The notes beneath the pieces are model-generated. The model did no database searches and was not told the DNA's origin. It saw only the letters and a program-made list of their open reading frames with translations. Of a stretch of 64,000 bases of DNA, positions 1 to 12,830 are shown one piece after another. Numbering within the stretch: position 1 is the stretch's first letter; every line of letters begins with the position of its first letter. A program made the translations under genes and the position numbers. The DNA is from Paratinospora sagittata (taxonomy: Eukaryota > Streptophyta > Magnoliopsida > Ranunculales > Menispermaceae), in the NCBI GenBank assembly GCA_035771175.1, contig CM069590.1, positions 53,158,024-53,222,023 of the forward strand, written 5' to 3'.

Positions 1-420
1 ATCCAAAGAGAATTCGGACACATACTATATGAATATGATATGACCACCATGTCCGTACCATAAGGGGAAGGGAAGAAATAAATAAATAATATAATGTAAA
101 TTAGTGATGTCTAGGTTCAGAGGGCAGACACAAATTCTTGGACATCGTAGGTTTAACGAAACTTTTTTCTACTTTGAGTTTGGACGGTTCAGATTCAACC
201 GCCTCAAAAATTAAAAGAAGGAAATTATCTGAAAAGTGCGTGGAAAAGCGCCGGTTGGTGGTCTCTGGTTGGGCAAGGTGGGTCTGGTGGGCGCACCACA
301 CACGCAGTACGCTAACGGAACATTGGGTGTGATGTGGTGTGGTGTTGGTGCTCGTCGACGTCGGCTCGGACCAGTTTGCGTTGCGGTACGTGGCTGCTAC
401 TTCTGGAAGACTCAACTCGG
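1..420. other. Spacer and promoter side of the first gene
   Basis: No credible coding exon is seen here. Small open frames on both strands overlap each other and have no recognisable domain. The stretch lies immediately upstream of the pyrimidine-rich leader (about 410-470) of the first gene, so it most likely holds its promoter. No clear TATA box was placed. Confidence 0.4.
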
Positions 421-596
421 CTTCTTTCGTCTCTTTTTCTCCTCCTCTACACTTTATATTTCTTCTTTTTCGCTGGTAACTGATGATCTTCTCACTTGCT
501 CGCTTGATTGACGGAGGAGGTTGAAGGCTGTGGTAATTGGAGCTTTTTCTAAGGCCATTCTTTGTTTGGCTTGCTAGTTACGCTCTGAAATAGAAG

Positions 597-2276
597 GTAG
601 GTAGGGAATTTTTGTTGTGAAGTATGTAAGATGTGTGGTGGAGTGGAAGTGGGCGTTTGTAGTGGAGTGTCCCCTTTTGTTGCTATGGGGGTTCTTCTGT
701 TTTGGTGTCTGTGTGTTGTTTTCTAGGTCTGTTTTGATGTTTGAAATGTTGCTTCTGCTGTTTATTTTTAGTTTCTCCTAACTGCCACTTTCTGCTGGAT
801 TTTATTTAGGGAACTGTGATTTACCGTCAAATCAGTGGTAGGAACTACTTCCTGCAATTTTTTTATTTTTTTATTTTTTGTTCTGCCGGAAAAATTATGT
901 TTGGAACCTTCTCTTCCGATTTTTTTAATTTTATAGGATCTGGGTCGAATTCGCTCCTATGTGTTGTTGATTAATTGATGCCACTCTGCGGATTTTGAGT
1001 GGGATTTTGCATTTTTATATGCGTACTGTGAATCTATAGAAGGAATTCTGAATGAAGAGGGGAAAAAATAGGAAAAATTCAATGCTAAAACCTTGATATA
1101 AATAAAAATTATGACATTGTAACACCGGAGACGCTTAACCATCTGCTTAAAGTACAGAAAAACTTCGCTATATCTTTCTTCCCTGAAGTTTTCTGTTAGT
1201 TTTGATTGTTGAATGTTTCATCTAACCTTCTTTTAATTCATTCTGATGTGTAGTGAAGTTTTCTATTAGTGTTGATTCTTGAATGTTTCATCTAACTTTC
1301 TTCTAATTCATTCTGATGTGTATTTCGCTAACATGTGGACAAATAACTGCAAAAAAGGTAGAGTTAGTCGTGCAGAATAGAGAAGATAGCAACAATCTAA
1401 CCTAATTTGCCATTTTAAAGTGGAATTCATATTCCATTGGCGAAAGAAAACGATTGTCCCACTGGCAACACAAAGTATTGGATATTCTAATAGAAGTCTT
1501 ACGTGTTTATCAAGTCAGGATATATTCGGCTTGGGATAGTAGGTACTTATATGCTCACCGCAGGCGGAGTGAAGTACAATGTTATAATGCTGGATAAGAT
1601 GAATCACTGAGAATAATTTTTAGGATTCCTTGCATGTTGTTTGTTGAGCATGTAATTATACCTTACTAATTTTGGATTTCAGGTTCCCCCTATATGATAT
1701 GAGTGGTACAAGTGAAAGAAACAGGTTGTAAGTTACAAATCCATCTCTTGGGATTTGGGTGCCTATGTAAATGGGATTGTACTCAATTCAAGTTACCTAT
1801 CTCAGCAATGCTTTTTCCTAACTGATGGGGTCAACTAAGAGAAACCATTTTCTCCACCATATTTCAGTAAGGGCCGAATCTTCTATCATCCTACAGAAGA
1901 AAAAACTATTAAGGGTAGACTACATGCCCTCAACTCTTTAACAAAGTTTTTTTCTAACTACGTGAATCCACACTTCGCTTGTCTCTATTGGTCAAGGATA
2001 TGACTGGTAATGTCTAACAAATTTGTCACCAGCCTGAAGGGCTGCTATTGTTATTGCTTATGCTTATACACTTCTTCCCATGTTGCTGGTAGTAATTACC
2101 AGGTGTCAAGAGGTTGTTCATTGGAACCAGTTATTACTATTGTGCAGCAAATAATGATTTTTCTTGTTTCCACAGAAATAATTTGATATTGTCTATTGTC
2201 TTCACAAAGCATTGAGGTAGTTGAAGAAATTTAACTTCTTTATAAATCATTAACAGCACTTGTATTCTCTTTCCAG
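597..2276 (+). other. 5'-UTR intron region of the first gene
   Basis: The stretch between the donor at 597 and the acceptor at 2275-2276 is AT-rich and without a convincing coding frame. It probably contains one or two introns, with a short non-coding exon starting near 1683 after TTTCAG. The exact splicing of the leader cannot be fixed from sequence alone. Confidence 0.4.
1184..1323. repeat. Two-copy 70-bp tandem duplication
   Basis: Two adjacent copies (1184-1253 and 1254-1323) share the order TGAAGTTTTCT, GTTGATT-like, GAATGTTTCATCTAAC and ATTCATTCTGATGTGTA, with only a few substitutions between them. The duplication lies in the presumed 5'-UTR intron of the first gene and has no coding consequence. 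Confidence 0.85.
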
Positions 2277-2386
2277 AGCCGCACACCGATTGTTGCATGC
2301 AAGTTGCACTTTTCAAAGGAGTGAATACCGTATACTTTGAGGGGGCTTTTTCACACTTCACACTAATTTGGAATCACTAACTTATC

Positions 2387-5300
2387 ATGCCTGGAAACGT
2401 TGTGCATGCATACCATGGCAGCAAGGAAAAACCTCAGGAATCTATGCATCCCTACCAATCTGTGTGGATGGCTCACTGGGGACAAAGAAGATGTGATTCA
2501 GCTGCCTCAGCATCTGGGGCTCATAGTCATTTTTCCGTTAATGATAGCAACGGAGAAAATTGTGAAATTAAGTTCAGGCCAATACTTGTTCAAAATGCCG
2601 ATTCTTTGCCCACAAAGTCAGACATAAATGTGGATCCTCATCCAGGTGATATTTCTGAAAGGGGGGCTACATTGAACTGCCAACAAAGAGAGGTAGTGGT
2701 AGCTTCCTGTGTCCTTGATTCCACTAAAGTAGTTGGAGCCAGAATTGCAGAAAATAGAGCTGCAATCACAAATAATACATTGGCAATGAACCAAAGAAAC
2801 GTTAGAAATGAGAGATCAGGAAGGGACCCATTCCTAATGTTCAGCTTCAAACCAAAAATAGATGTCACCGTAACTCCAAAGAAAGATCTAACTGTTTGTA
2901 ACAGACAACCATCAACATCCCAGATCAGTGACTACTCTGGACTCGGTAAAACTGCTGTTGGCATGGATGGCCCTGATTCTCCACCTAGGTTACATCAGTT
3001 AGGCCCTCTTGAAATAAAACTTTCGTCAAAAAAATCTCAGCTTCAGCTTGGTAACATACCGCGGAGCACTATACAATGGTCAAAAACTGATGGAAATTTT
3101 GAACTGAATAGGTTACCTATTTCTATGTCGTTTCAGGACATGGAATTGACTTCCAATAAGGTGCCATATAGTATAACTAGAGGAAAGCCAGTGCAGTCCG
3201 GAAGCAAAGAATCTGATCAGTCAAGCTTGCCAGTTACATTGAGAAAACACATAGTAGAGGCTAATTTTACTCATCTGGATCAGGAATTATGTAATTATGA
3301 GAGCTACTCCACATTTTTGGTTTGTGATAAGGAAATGGATAACCAAATGATTGCTACAAATTCCGGTAAAACTTCTGAAAGCTTACATTTGATGCAGAAG
3401 GATGGGGGCCAGCAGCTGCATTATCCTTCAGCATCCTATGTCCAGTTTCCAGTTTCTGTCAGAGAACAAGATAAACTGATGCATAATTCTTCTGTTGGAC
3501 GATTCTCTCAAAGCAGTGCCACACCCTTGCCCTTGGTAACCAAGTTTGGTGAGTTAAATGATGGTTGTCAAAAAATTAAACGTAGACTGCCAGCACCTAG
3601 CGTCCATGATATGGAAACATTGAGAATATGCGCCACAGTTGATTCTCTGGAGGCAATGTCTGGAGGTGGAGGTCCTGCAAAGTTCTCTCAGACAACTCAC
3701 CAATTGTTGATCACAAAGAAGACCGGCGAAATGATCAGAAAGTCAAAAGTGTCAACTGATTCCAGAGGCAGCGCATTACAAGAACTGATCGGGTTGCCTG
3801 TTGGTTTTGATTCTCATGTTAAACAAGGCAGAAAACTTCAAAATTTGGGACACGCCACAGAGTGTGCAGGAGAGGCAGAAGTTGCGAATGTGAATACAAA
3901 TTTCCTTTGCTTGAAGAGTGAATCATCAGCTGAAACTGATACCATGGACATTGATGATTGTGAGGCACAAGATGCCGTTATGTGTAAGTAATGCATCCTC
4001 CCCAACCAACGTATTCAAGATTTGATAACATCAGTAGAACAATGTAAAATGTGCAGGAAGTATTTTAAATTGCTGCCTACCAAATGTTTTGCGAGGAAAC
4101 CATTTCAATATTTCATTTTTTTTTCTTTCTTTTCTGCATACATTTCTGACCTCTTTTATGAATTGTTTCTCATCTTGATTTTATTTTTTTTAAACAGGTC
4201 CTGCTTCATCTCTACCAACTAAGGTATAATTTTGTATGTTATGCTTTGGATTATTTTCCCCTCTTTACCTAGTTTTAAATCAGAAATTTTTCCATGTTGA
4301 TATTCAAAATTCTTATGCCCTCACTGACACTAGCTGCTTCAACTTTGAAATGTCGATTGGCTCCTGTTATGATTTCCCAACTTTTAGTTTTTCCCCACAC
4401 TATGTCCTCTTCTGGTTTGTTTCTGAAATTGAACCATAATTTTTATGTTGTTATTTCTGACTTCTGATCATATAATTAATTCCACATCGATAAATGGAGT
4501 CTGTTCCTTGAGATTATCTATAGTACCTTTCAGACAGTCTGAATTATCTGATCAAGTGCATTTGTAAGAATGGACCCATCCCAACATTCAGCCAAACATG
4601 TAAACCGAAAATGACCATGATCAAATGATTTTAGGTGCTCAATTAGCAGGCGCTTTATATAGATAGGATTAATGAACGTCCAATGCAGTGAAGAAGTGGG
4701 AATTAAAATATAGCTACTGGTACCTCCAAAGTTTTGAGTCTTCCCTGTCACTGTGATTACAGGGATAACTTGAATTTCTGGATGGGTTGGTCTTCGTCTC
4801 ATATATGGCCCATGTAAAAGGGCCAAAGTCATGTTATAAAAAATCTGAATACTGCATCATAGGGTCATAAATAATTTTTACTTATTTTTTTTTAATGTTT
4901 CAATGTAAATGCTCATCCTCTATTTTCTAACAGCGAAATAATTCCACAACTATAATACTGGCACTTTGTCTTGCTTCAAGCATAGCAGTGTCCCACTTTG
5001 AGGACACAAAACTGAAATGGTAAACCTGTAGCTATAAGAAATTCACTCAGCTCAACTACAAAAAGCCCTTGATTAGGAGTCCTAAATATCTTTATATGAT
5101 TTTTTATTTTATTTTATTCTGAAGTAATTTAATTCCAACTCATGTTCTTAATATGCATGCTTGCTATGGTATTGGTGGTACATCTTGTGTGTGTTAACAA
5201 TTTTGTAATAGGTATCCTTGATGTATCTTTGGACAAACAGTACTATCAGCCTTTTTCTGGCACCATGCATTCTAAGTTGGACTAAGCTGTCTTACTTATT

Positions 5301-6352
5301 CAAGCTTGGCTGGTTCAACGTCTTTTCTACATTCCTTTTTTGTGATTCTTTTGGGCATACTGTGTTAATTGTTCCTCTTGATTTATTAGTCAAATTGAAC
5401 TCCTTAACCTTTCAATGACCCCAAACCTTAAAGCAAAGTAAGCCTATTTCCCCTGGATCTATCTATGTATATTGTGAACTATCTTTACCATAAAACATGT
5501 AGTTGTAGCCATAGATGTAGATATCATAGATGCATTGATGCTAATGTTGATGTCTAAATCACAAAATGGCATTGGGTTTTGTAGGATTTCAAAGTGAACA
5601 AAAATTCGTCAAAATCCAAAGTGATGATGCTGGGAGAAAGAAGGCAAAGCTTTTTGGAAAAGGTCAGATTGCATCATACTAATCAGGAGCCTCATTTCCC
5701 TTTCGCAGAAGAGAGCTCAATGGAAAACAGGGGCTTGAGCACATCAAGAACTGAGAGTTTGGATGTCGAGCACCTTGTTTATTATGCCAAGCAGCCTGAG
5801 AATTTGAACTCCAGTCAGCAAGATGTACCTTTAGGAGAGGCAAGCAACAGATGGGTAAAGCGTTTCAAGTTAAACAGCTCAGATTCTCTTCCTTGTGACA
5901 CTGGGAGTTTAAAAATGGGAGACAAATCATCTTCTAGTGAAAATATGATTAAGTTTGGTAAAACTTTGAATTATGATAGAGTTCGCTCAGGGCCTTTGTT
6001 GAATAAGGACGATGACAAGGTGCTAATGGAGATTGATGAAACCTTGGTTTCCAAAAGAAATAAGGAAACTTTTCGTAAAAGCTTAGTGATGAAGGAATAT
6101 CGGGACCAAATTCTATCACATCCATGGATTCGTAGATGGTATCATAACCGTGCAGCAACCACTAAGTCTAAGCCAGGTGCAGCAGTGATTTGTGAACCAC
6201 AAAGTTTGGAGGCATCATTAGGTGAGTTTGAGAGGAAGAAGCTTCCAAGCATTGCTGCCATGGCACTGATGGGAAAGGCCACAAGCTGTTTCCAACCATG
6301 TGCGTTCAGAAAAAAGGGGTCTGTTGTAGTTTGGAATTCTGATGGATTCTGA
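2387..6352 (+). CDS. Plant-specific protein of unknown function (796 aa)
   Basis: Three coding exons fit together in phase: 2387-3983, a 26-nt micro-exon 4198-4223, and 5585-6352, all with GT-AG junctions. They give 796 residues ending in TGA. I do not recognise a named family. The start MPGNVVHAYHGSKEK is followed by a W-containing segment (VWMAHWGQ). The middle is polar, Ser-rich and probably disordered. The C-terminal part of exon 3 looks conserved, with a tryptophan cluster (HPWIRRWYHNRA), a basic stretch and a helix-like segment (KKLPSIAAMALMGKA). No signal peptide or membrane helix is visible. The leader is probably split: a donor at 597 (AAG|GTAGGT) and acceptors near 1682 and 2276 suggest non-coding exons at about 410-596 and from 2277. 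The ATG at 2387 is chosen because it opens the long frame just after the last acceptor. A nuclear regulatory role is possible but is inference only. Confidence 0.8.
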
Positions 6353-7557
6353 TGAGATATAGAATTCACTGGGTATCAACTGGTATATGGGAGAAAGTTC
6401 CTGGTTGGAAAACCCCACTTGTGAACCTTGGTTATGTAAATAGGATAGGAGATGCCGTTACAATGAAGAAAATTATAGATAGAAGAAGGTTGTGCAAAGA
6501 GCAATATACGTATCATGGCTATGTTTATATTTCTTGTATGTACGCATGCGTGCTGTTGTCGTTATGCAGATCAGTTTTGCTTGTGTGCTTTTTTTAATTC
6601 GTAAAAAGTGTTTTATGACTGCTACATGAGAAAAGTGATTGAGAGAGATCCTTCTGGTGCCACTGGCAACACTCTTCTGTAGCTTATAAATTTTGAGGAA
6701 GGCTTGAGTGATTCCTAGTTTCTCAACTCATTTGCTTTGTGTACTTACCCAATTTATGCATTTAATTGGCCTGATTATCATCTTTTCTTCGTAGGTCTAT
6801 ACTGCATCTTAAAAGTATTCAACCTTTCAAGATCAAATACATGTAAAATTGAATTGTTAATTAAATCCTTTTGTCAATTTTACTAGTACAGGATTTTAGG
6901 TGTGGCTTGATTGTTAGTTGGGGGGTGTGATCATCCTCGATTAATCTGATCAATTTGAACCTTATGGGTGGGTTTACTTATCAAATTAAATTGGGTTGAG
7001 TTAAAAAATGTTAAAGTATAGCCCTTATAACATCATGTCCAAACTGGATATAAACAAAGTAGACGCATATGGCATGCTTCTTCATTTTCCATGCTTTTCT
7101 ATTTAAAGGGAACCATCAAGAAAGTATCTTTTTAAGAGTTAGATCTGATATGCACGAAGGAGGTTTGAGTAAAAAAAGAAAAAAGAAAAAAAAATGTTTT
7201 ATATATGTTGGATGCCAACGCAAATGTGTGTATTATATTTTAAAATATTTTAAAATGTGTGTATTATATAATAATTTAAATAAAATATCATTCATTTCAT
7301 TGAAGGTTGAGTACCAGCGTAAAAAATTGAGTTAGCTTAGATATAAAATGACTCTTAAAAAAAAATATATATATTATTTTGATCACTGTAATTATATTTT
7401 TTAAGTGTGATTATATCCTCATAATTTTTAAATTATTGTGTGTTATTCATCTTAAAATTTAATAAATATAACATATAATAATTTAATAATTATAAATATG
7501 TAATTACACCTAAAAATATAATCCCAGCAGTTTGCAGGTGATTTGAAAACACACTCC
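6353..7557. other. 3' end of the first gene, then spacer
   Basis: The first few hundred bases after the stop at 6352 are the likely 3' UTR. From about 6800 the sequence becomes AT-rich, with A/T runs and no coding potential. A short open frame around 7069-7335 is Lys/Phe-rich low-complexity sequence and is not regarded as a gene. Confidence 0.5.
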
Positions 7558-7635
7558 CACGTGTCATCCATGACTCCGAATTCTGGCATCTTTATTTGAA
7601 AGAAAAGGGCCCACACTGTGATATAACACCACGTG
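7558..7635. promoter_or_regulatory. Pair of CACGTG G-boxes upstream of the coiled-coil gene
   Basis: CACGTG cores occur at 7558-7563 (CCCACGTGTCAT) and 7630-7635 (ACCACGTGTAC). They match the G-box/ABRE core bound by plant bZIP and bHLH factors. They lie about 0.5 kb upstream of the probable transcript start (about 8.1 kb). The motif is seen directly; control of this gene is inference. Confidence 0.4.
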
Positions 7636-8600
7636 TACTAGCCGTACCAACAAGAGTTCCAGACGTCGTGGAACATGTCAAAGGATGGCCCTCGGAATCC
7701 GGATGCTTCGCTCCCCTTTGACTGAGCTCGTTTTATATCATTTACTAGTGTCACGCAGTTGACTGATTATTTTTTATAAGACCATCATGATCATCTTATT
7801 GTATTGTGTATGTGTGACCTAAGATGCAACGCTGTAGATAACGTGGGTTCCAATCCAGACGCGACCGAAATCCCACGGGTCTCGAACCCATCGGCTCACA
7901 TCAATAAATCTTCATTTTATTTATTTTTCTACTTCTTCACAAAAGCGCACGCACGGCGCTTTTTTAAAAAAAGGAGTCTCTGTTGGTGTTGGAAAATTGA
8001 AAGGAGATAAAGATATCCCGTGAGAAATAAGCGGTCGTACGTAACAGCAATCAAAACGTCAAAACGCACCCTATTCACTTTAACCTTCGCCTCTCTCTTC
8101 CTCTTTCATTCTAACAATATATCATCACAGGAAGAAGAACTAGCCGAGGCCGACGCACGCACGCACACACCAATCCATCACTCGTCTCTTCCTCTGATTT
8201 CCTTCTTCAATCCAATCCTCTTCTTAGGCCTTTGCGGTTTCGATTCTTCTTCCCCCAGCAAATCGTCGCTCCGTTTACAAGGTAAGCAGAAGCCTTCTCT
8301 TTACTCTCCTTTCGATTTTGTAAATAAAGATTGATTTTTTGAATCCTTAGAATTTCATTTGTTGATGTGATTTTTAGGGTTCCGTTGAATTTCGTATGTC
8401 TGTTTGTTGAGGTTAATCAATCTCTCTGGATTTTGGGCCTTTACTTTAGGTCGGAGGGTTTTCAGAGGGATTCTTTGAAGTCGATCGTTTTCTTGGGAAG
8501 GTCGATTTGAATTTGAATGGGTTTTCTTTGAGCTGTTGTTGTAAAGAACGCTCTTGCTGCTGCTACTGGTGGTGGTGGTTGTGGTGGGGGGTGGGAAGCT

Positions 8601-11600
8601 ATGCCGACTTTCACGGCAATTGCATTAGATAGGTTATTGGAACCAGGAGCTCCAAAACCTGTTCCCAAACCTCCTATTAATATTAATAATACGAATTCGG
8701 AGATGCAAAAATCGTACCCAACCGCTATTATCAATACTACAGAAAAGAAAATTCAGTGGCCACAGGTGTCTCCATCTCTCTACGCTACACCCGAAGCAAC
8801 GCCGCTCCCCGATTCTCCGTCATCTTTCCCTCCTTCCCCGTACATCATTAATCATAAGCGCAGGGGGCCTCGCCTTCTCAAAAGCTTGTCTCAAGATAAT
8901 GTTTCGCGGAACCAAGAAGAAAGTGGCCTGAATGAGGATAAAAAGGTTGAGGAGATTGGGGAAAATAAAGAAATGAAGGTTGTGGATTCAGTTGGGGAAT
9001 TTTCTTTTGTTCCGACTGTTTCTGACCCTTGCGAGGAGTTGGGCACAAACGGGTTTCATAATGGTGTGTTTGGAAATGATGGTGTTGATGATGAAGTGGA
9101 GAAAGTTGATAATTCGTCCAAGTCGCTTGCCGTGAATGTGAATGCGGGCACTGATACTGAGTGCGAAGATTTCTTCGATCCTAATGACTCGATGAGTGCT
9201 ACCAGTGTTGCTGAGGTCGAGGACGCTAGTGGACATGATCGCTCTTTTGGTGTCAAGTCATCTACACCAATGGCAGAGTATTTTGATGCTTTCGAAGGTA
9301 TGCCTGTTTTCCTTCTTCTATTACTTTTTGTAATAGTTAATGTTTCAGTCTCATATCTGAGGTAAAAGCACTGATGTTAGCATGTAGAGGAGAAATAGAC
9401 ACATCTCCAAACTTATTTTCTACATAGTTTTATTGAGGAAATGACAATATTCGAGCATGAAACTGATTGAATGAATTCATTAGTTTTGTAAATCTTATTT
9501 GACCTTGGTTCTTAAGCATCAAGTCATGAAACTTCAATGATAGGACTATATAAATTGATTCTTTTTCAATTTTCGTATGATGATGATCATCTTTTGTGGA
9601 ATGTATTCTGTTTGGGAACCTGCAGAACGAATGATAGAGGTACAGGTGGACATAGCATATTCTGCTGTTTAACCTACTAAAATCTTACATTGAGTGCATG
9701 TATAAACTATAAATGGTGTATTATAAGTACAAAATTTTAACTATGCTAATGTACATATTTTGATGTAAAAAATGTATATGCAACTCAACGTGTATCTTAT
9801 GCAGTATATGTATTGTGTACCTTTGTCAATTCAAATGTTTAATATGTATACAATTCTTTGGCAATCACAACCTGTTTACCGTGCTGTCAACTCCATATTA
9901 TTGCCAGTGTTTATTTTTTTAGTGTCAAGCATCACTATGTAGTTAGCCTCATGCAAGTTTTTTCCTTTCTATAGAACTCTATAGTGAGGTTGGTACACAA
10001 TGTTCTCCGCGTAATGTTGAAGCTGAACTTCGTGAGATAAGGACGAATTTGTTAATGGAGATAGAAAAACGAAAGCAAGCAGAGGAAGCCCTTGATAACA
10101 TGCGAAGACAGTGGCAGAGGTTCATGGAACAAGCATCACTTGTAGGGTTGAGAATTCCTGCAACTACTGTAATTGAATCAGAGGATGAAAATCTCGCTTT
10201 TGATTTTGCACAAGATCTATGCCAACAGGTTTATGTTGCACGGACTGTGTCCAATTCAATTGGGAGGGGATTGGCAAAGGCTGAGGTTGAGATGGAGATG
10301 GAGTCCCAGATTGAGGCCAAGAATTTTGAGATTGCTCGCTTGTGGGATCGTGTGCGCTATTATGAAGCTGTGAATCATGAGATGTCTCAAAGGAACCAAG
10401 AAGCTATTGGTAAGATCTTTACCTTTGCTTTGCCCTTATTATTTAATTTGTGTTGTTTATCCTTTACATATTTTCTCTTCATCCATTCTTGTGGCATGTT
10501 AATGTTTGTAAAATTCCTAAGAAATTTCATAATCCTTGGTATTACATGTTTACTTCTATAGTATAATTTTCCTTCACACCATCGATGTAGATTCGTTGCG
10601 GGAGCAAGAACGAAAATACTAAAAAATAAACCAAATATATATTCTATTGAATAAAATATTCAAAGAGAAAAAAATTCGTAAGTGGAGCTCTTTATGTAGA
10701 TAACTCCCCTAAAACAATTTCTAAACTACCTAAAACACCTAAAAATAAGTTTCCTAACCAATCTATAACATAAAAGCAACTTCCTAATCCTATTAGAACT
10801 CTATTTAGATACTTCTAAAACACTTTTTAATACACGTAAATAATAGAAACGAATTTTAAAACTATCTAGAACTACCACTAAAAATAAATATACCAAAATA
10901 AAAACTTCTCTAAAAATATAAACTAAAATAAAAAACATAAAAAATATGCAAAAAATCCATTATACATTAGTTTCATTTGTGTTTATTGATTAAATTTCAA
11001 TCTTTCGATGATATTCTCCTACTGAATGCCCCTATCAATATTGGCTAGTCTATTTCCACAGCATCTACATGCTTATGTGTATGAACATCTCATGCATTCC
11101 ATGAACTTGGATGTCCTAATTAATGTGCTTAAATTTTTTAAAATAATAATAAAATTCTAAAATTGACAAACATTTTTTTCTAATTTTTAAACAAGGCTTA
11201 GTAGTAGAATGTTTTAATTGGCTTATTATTATTCAAATTCTTTCTTTAACTAGTTAATATTTCTTTCCTAATAAATAAAGGTTTAATTACAATACTAAGG
11301 AAATACAAACAAGTTAGTGTTTAGGTGTATACAAAACCAAATTCTTTTGCTAAGCTTACTTTTAATTTAAGTGCGTATGAATATATCATCCCCAAAAAAA
11401 AAAGTAGTTTGCAAACTAAACGAGCCTCCTTAAACTATAAACTCAAAATGTTTAAATTTAAAATAGTTTCTCATGATCTTATCCTCTGAAAAGGATAGTT
11501 GATTGGAGCCCAACAAATAAATTTTAGATACATATAATGATAGTCATAAATCCTTCACCTAAAAAAGGAAACGCATTTGAGATGCATTAATCTACACATG

Positions 11601-12830
11601 AATCTCTTATATGTTGAAAACGTCTTACAATCCATTTCATGTATTAAAATGAAAAAAAAAAAAAAAAAAGTGGTTAAAAACGTCTTACAACTTTCATTTC
11701 ATATATTAAATTGAAAAAAAGTACAAGATACACAATATTTGCATTAAGCATTGTTGATGGTATGAATATATAATTATGTTTGTTTCAGTATCTTTTAGAA
11801 TATTTCTAAATAATCTTATAGTTTGTTTCATAACTGAAAAATTGTTGTTATTTTCTTGAGAAAATAATTTATTTTTTTCATGAAACTAAGAAAGTTGAGT
11901 ATTTGATTGCCAACATTTCTTGACAAATTATTTCTCAATGAAAAATTTATTTATTTTTTTCATGAGAAATTTTTTATTTTAACACCATTGGTTGTGTTCA
12001 ACTGTTCATGCTTATCTTCAACAGAACTTCTTATTTTCCTTATCTTAGCATCAACTGTTCCGAACCAATTCTCGACCAACTTGAACAATAATTGGATAAG
12101 TTGGGTTACTTAATTTTAAATATAAGTGAGTCAATTTCGAGTGGTTGAATCAGTTACCTAATAGGATTGGGCTGGTTGGGAATTTTCTTAAAATAAGACT
12201 AGCTTTGATCCATTTACACGTCTAATTGTGACCTGAAGGTCGCGATTTCGAATCTAGAAAAAACAGAGTTACCCTATCAGATTTGAATTGAAGAAAGTAA
12301 TTTTATCGGCTGAATATTATTTGAATAGAAACAGTGACAGCTATACTGGAATTGCCTTTGTTGTATGTCCAAGTATTTAAAGGACTAGGAGCGGAATGAA
12401 ATTGAAACACACCTGAAGGAGGTAAGGTAGATTATGAAGATGCATGTTTTGACTTACCTAGATACAATCAGGAGGAGAATTTTTTTTTTTTTTTTTTTTT
12501 AATAGAATCTCTGTAGATGTTCTTCCAGGTTGCAATCAGGTAAAAGATGATGGTGATGATGATGTTGGCTTGTGCCAGTGCAAAACGTAACTGCTATGTT
12601 TTGCTCATTTTGATCACCTATTATTTTCTTCTGATTTATTTCATTTTGTTATAAATGTAGAGTTGGCAAGGCATCGAAGGGAAAGAAGGAAAAGAAGGCA
12701 GAGGTGGGTATGGGGTTCAATTGGTGCTGCTATTGCACTTGGCGGTGTGGCCCTCGCATGGTCTTTTCTCCCATCATCTCCCTCCAGTCCATCTCAGTCC
12801 CTTGATGGAGATGATACCCCCAAGCCATGA
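8601..12830 (+). CDS. Coiled-coil protein with C-terminal membrane anchor (433 aa)
   Basis: Four coding exons join in phase: 8601-9297, 9975-10409 and 12661-12830 carry the whole frame (three coding exons plus a non-coding leader exon ending at 8281 before GTAAGC). The product has 433 residues. The N-terminus MPTFTAIALDRLLEPGA is followed by a Pro/Ser-rich acidic region (residues about 60-230). Residues about 245-375 are charged and helical, typical of coiled coil (MEIEKRKQAEEALDNMRRQW). At the C-terminus an Arg/Lys-rich segment (RRERRKRRQRW, about 383-393) precedes one hydrophobic helix (about 394-414, GSIGAAIALGGVALAW) and a short Ser/Pro tail, so this looks like a tail-anchored protein. 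I recognise it only as a conserved plant protein without assigned function. The last intron is unusually long, about 2.25 kb. Confidence 0.8.
10410..12660 (+). other. Long AT-rich intron of the coiled-coil gene
   Basis: This intron runs from GTAAGA to AATGTAG. It holds a decoy exon at 10591-10622, a partial tandem duplication near 11617-11720 (two copies of an AAACGTCTTACAA unit followed by an A-run), a T-run of about 22 near 12480 and a GATGGTGAT-type stretch near 12547. No transposon ends or coding domain were recognised, although the A/T-rich block 10620-11500 may be decayed inserted DNA. Confidence 0.5.

Noticed and set aside
101..415. Open frames on both strands at the window start
   Set aside because: They overlap each other in several frames, are Thr/His/Ser-rich and show no domain; better explained as promoter or leader of the first gene.
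7804..7905. tRNA box-B-like stretches (GGGTTCCAATCC and a reversed form)
   Set aside because: No matching box A at the right distance and no tail or duplication; possibly a SINE scrap but not supportable.
8020..8334. 104-codon frame before the coiled-coil gene
   Set aside because: It runs across the leader and its GTAAGC donor at 8282, so it is 5' UTR and intron read through.
12235..12262. GATTTCGAATCTAG, a box-B-like sequence
   Set aside because: Isolated match; no tRNA fold or box A could be found nearby.
12528..12538. Possible 11-nt micro-exon between CCAG and GTAAAA in the long intron
   Set aside because: Including it moves the last exon out of the frame that encodes the basic stretch and membrane helix.
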